This document shows positions 59,581 through 59,740 of a stretch of 59,740 nt of DNA, piece by piece. The notes under the pieces were generated by a model that was not told the DNA's origin, did no database searches, and saw nothing but the letters and a program-made list of their open reading frames with translations. Position 1 is the first letter of the stretch, and each line of letters starts with the position of its first letter. The translations under genes and the position numbers were made by a program. This DNA is from an uncultured Clostridia bacterium (GTDB lineage: Bacteria; Bacillota; Clostridia; Christensenellales; UBA1242): the NCBI GenBank assembly GCA_945928645.1, contig CAMENR010000007.1, positions 1-59,740 on the forward strand. Direction: 5' to 3'.

Positions 59581-59643
59581 TAGAACTAGCAAATCTAGTA
59601 AAAATAAGACATAACATATTGTATGCAATCACAGTTGAAGCAG

Positions 59644-59680
59644 AAAAAAAAGAAACCAAAATAGTTTGGTTTCTTTTTTT
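59644..59680 (+). terminator. Strong terminator after the giant gene
   Basis: AAAGAAACCAAA (59649-59660) pairs perfectly with TTTGGTTTCTTT (59665-59676) over ATAG, with A and T runs extending the stem on both sides. Confidence 0.9.
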
Positions 59681-59740
59681 GCTAATATTTTTGCTAATAT
59701 TTTTGCTAATATTTTTGCTAATATTTTTGCTAATATTTTT
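59681..59740. repeat. 12-bp tandem repeat, five perfect copies to the window end
   Basis: GCTAATATTTTT is repeated five times without a mismatch from 59681 to 59740, directly after the terminator. The array reaches the last base of the window, so its full length is unknown. Confidence 0.95.

Overview
The window is low-GC DNA with Gram-positive-type signals: AGGAGG-like ribosome binding sites, TTGACA/TATAAT promoters, a lipobox lipoprotein, a BclA-like collagen protein, and TGA used as a stop (so not the Mycoplasma code). This fits an uncultured member of the Bacillota (Clostridia-like). That placement is inference; there is no rRNA or tRNA here to confirm it.

Left third (1-22.5 kb): ordinary chromosomal genes in small operons. 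At the left edge, on the minus strand, are the start of a barstar-like protein and a 56-residue protein just upstream of it. Next come a leaderless-looking HExxH zincin-like protein, a membrane-anchored metallophosphoesterase, and a MarR regulator followed by a heterodimeric ABC exporter and a small membrane protein. Further on are two small minus-strand proteins, a ferritin-like protein, a collagen-like (BclA-type) protein with a candidate sporulation-type promoter, a cell-surface protein with MBG-like domains plus a small membrane partner and an SDR enzyme, GatB/YqeY, a lipoprotein, a DedA-like 'small multidrug export' protein, a sugar-1-phosphate transferase, an MBL-GNAT fusion, typA and eno.

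Middle (22.5-24.5 kb): about 2 kb without a protein gene. It holds a terminator, an inverted repeat, several stem-loops that could belong to a noncoding RNA, and a minisatellite with three perfect 37-bp units inside a longer degenerate array.

Right part (24.5-59.6 kb): a single uninterrupted 35,034-bp gene for an 11,677-residue protein. The order is: disordered N/Q/G-rich cytoplasmic segment, one transmembrane helix, about 29 InlB/Listeria-Bacteroides-like repeats, three right-handed beta-helix blocks alternating with more InlB-like repeats, a BspA-type leucine-rich-repeat island, four more beta-helix blocks back to back, a cysteine cluster with two CxxCxGTG motifs, and an unassigned C-terminal domain of about 250 residues. 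Each of the seven beta-helix blocks opens with the same short cap motif. It looks like a membrane-tethered giant surface fibre (adhesin or matrix protein) with no sortase or S-layer anchor. It is the standout object of the window. A strong terminator and five perfect copies of a 12-bp repeat follow it to the window's end.
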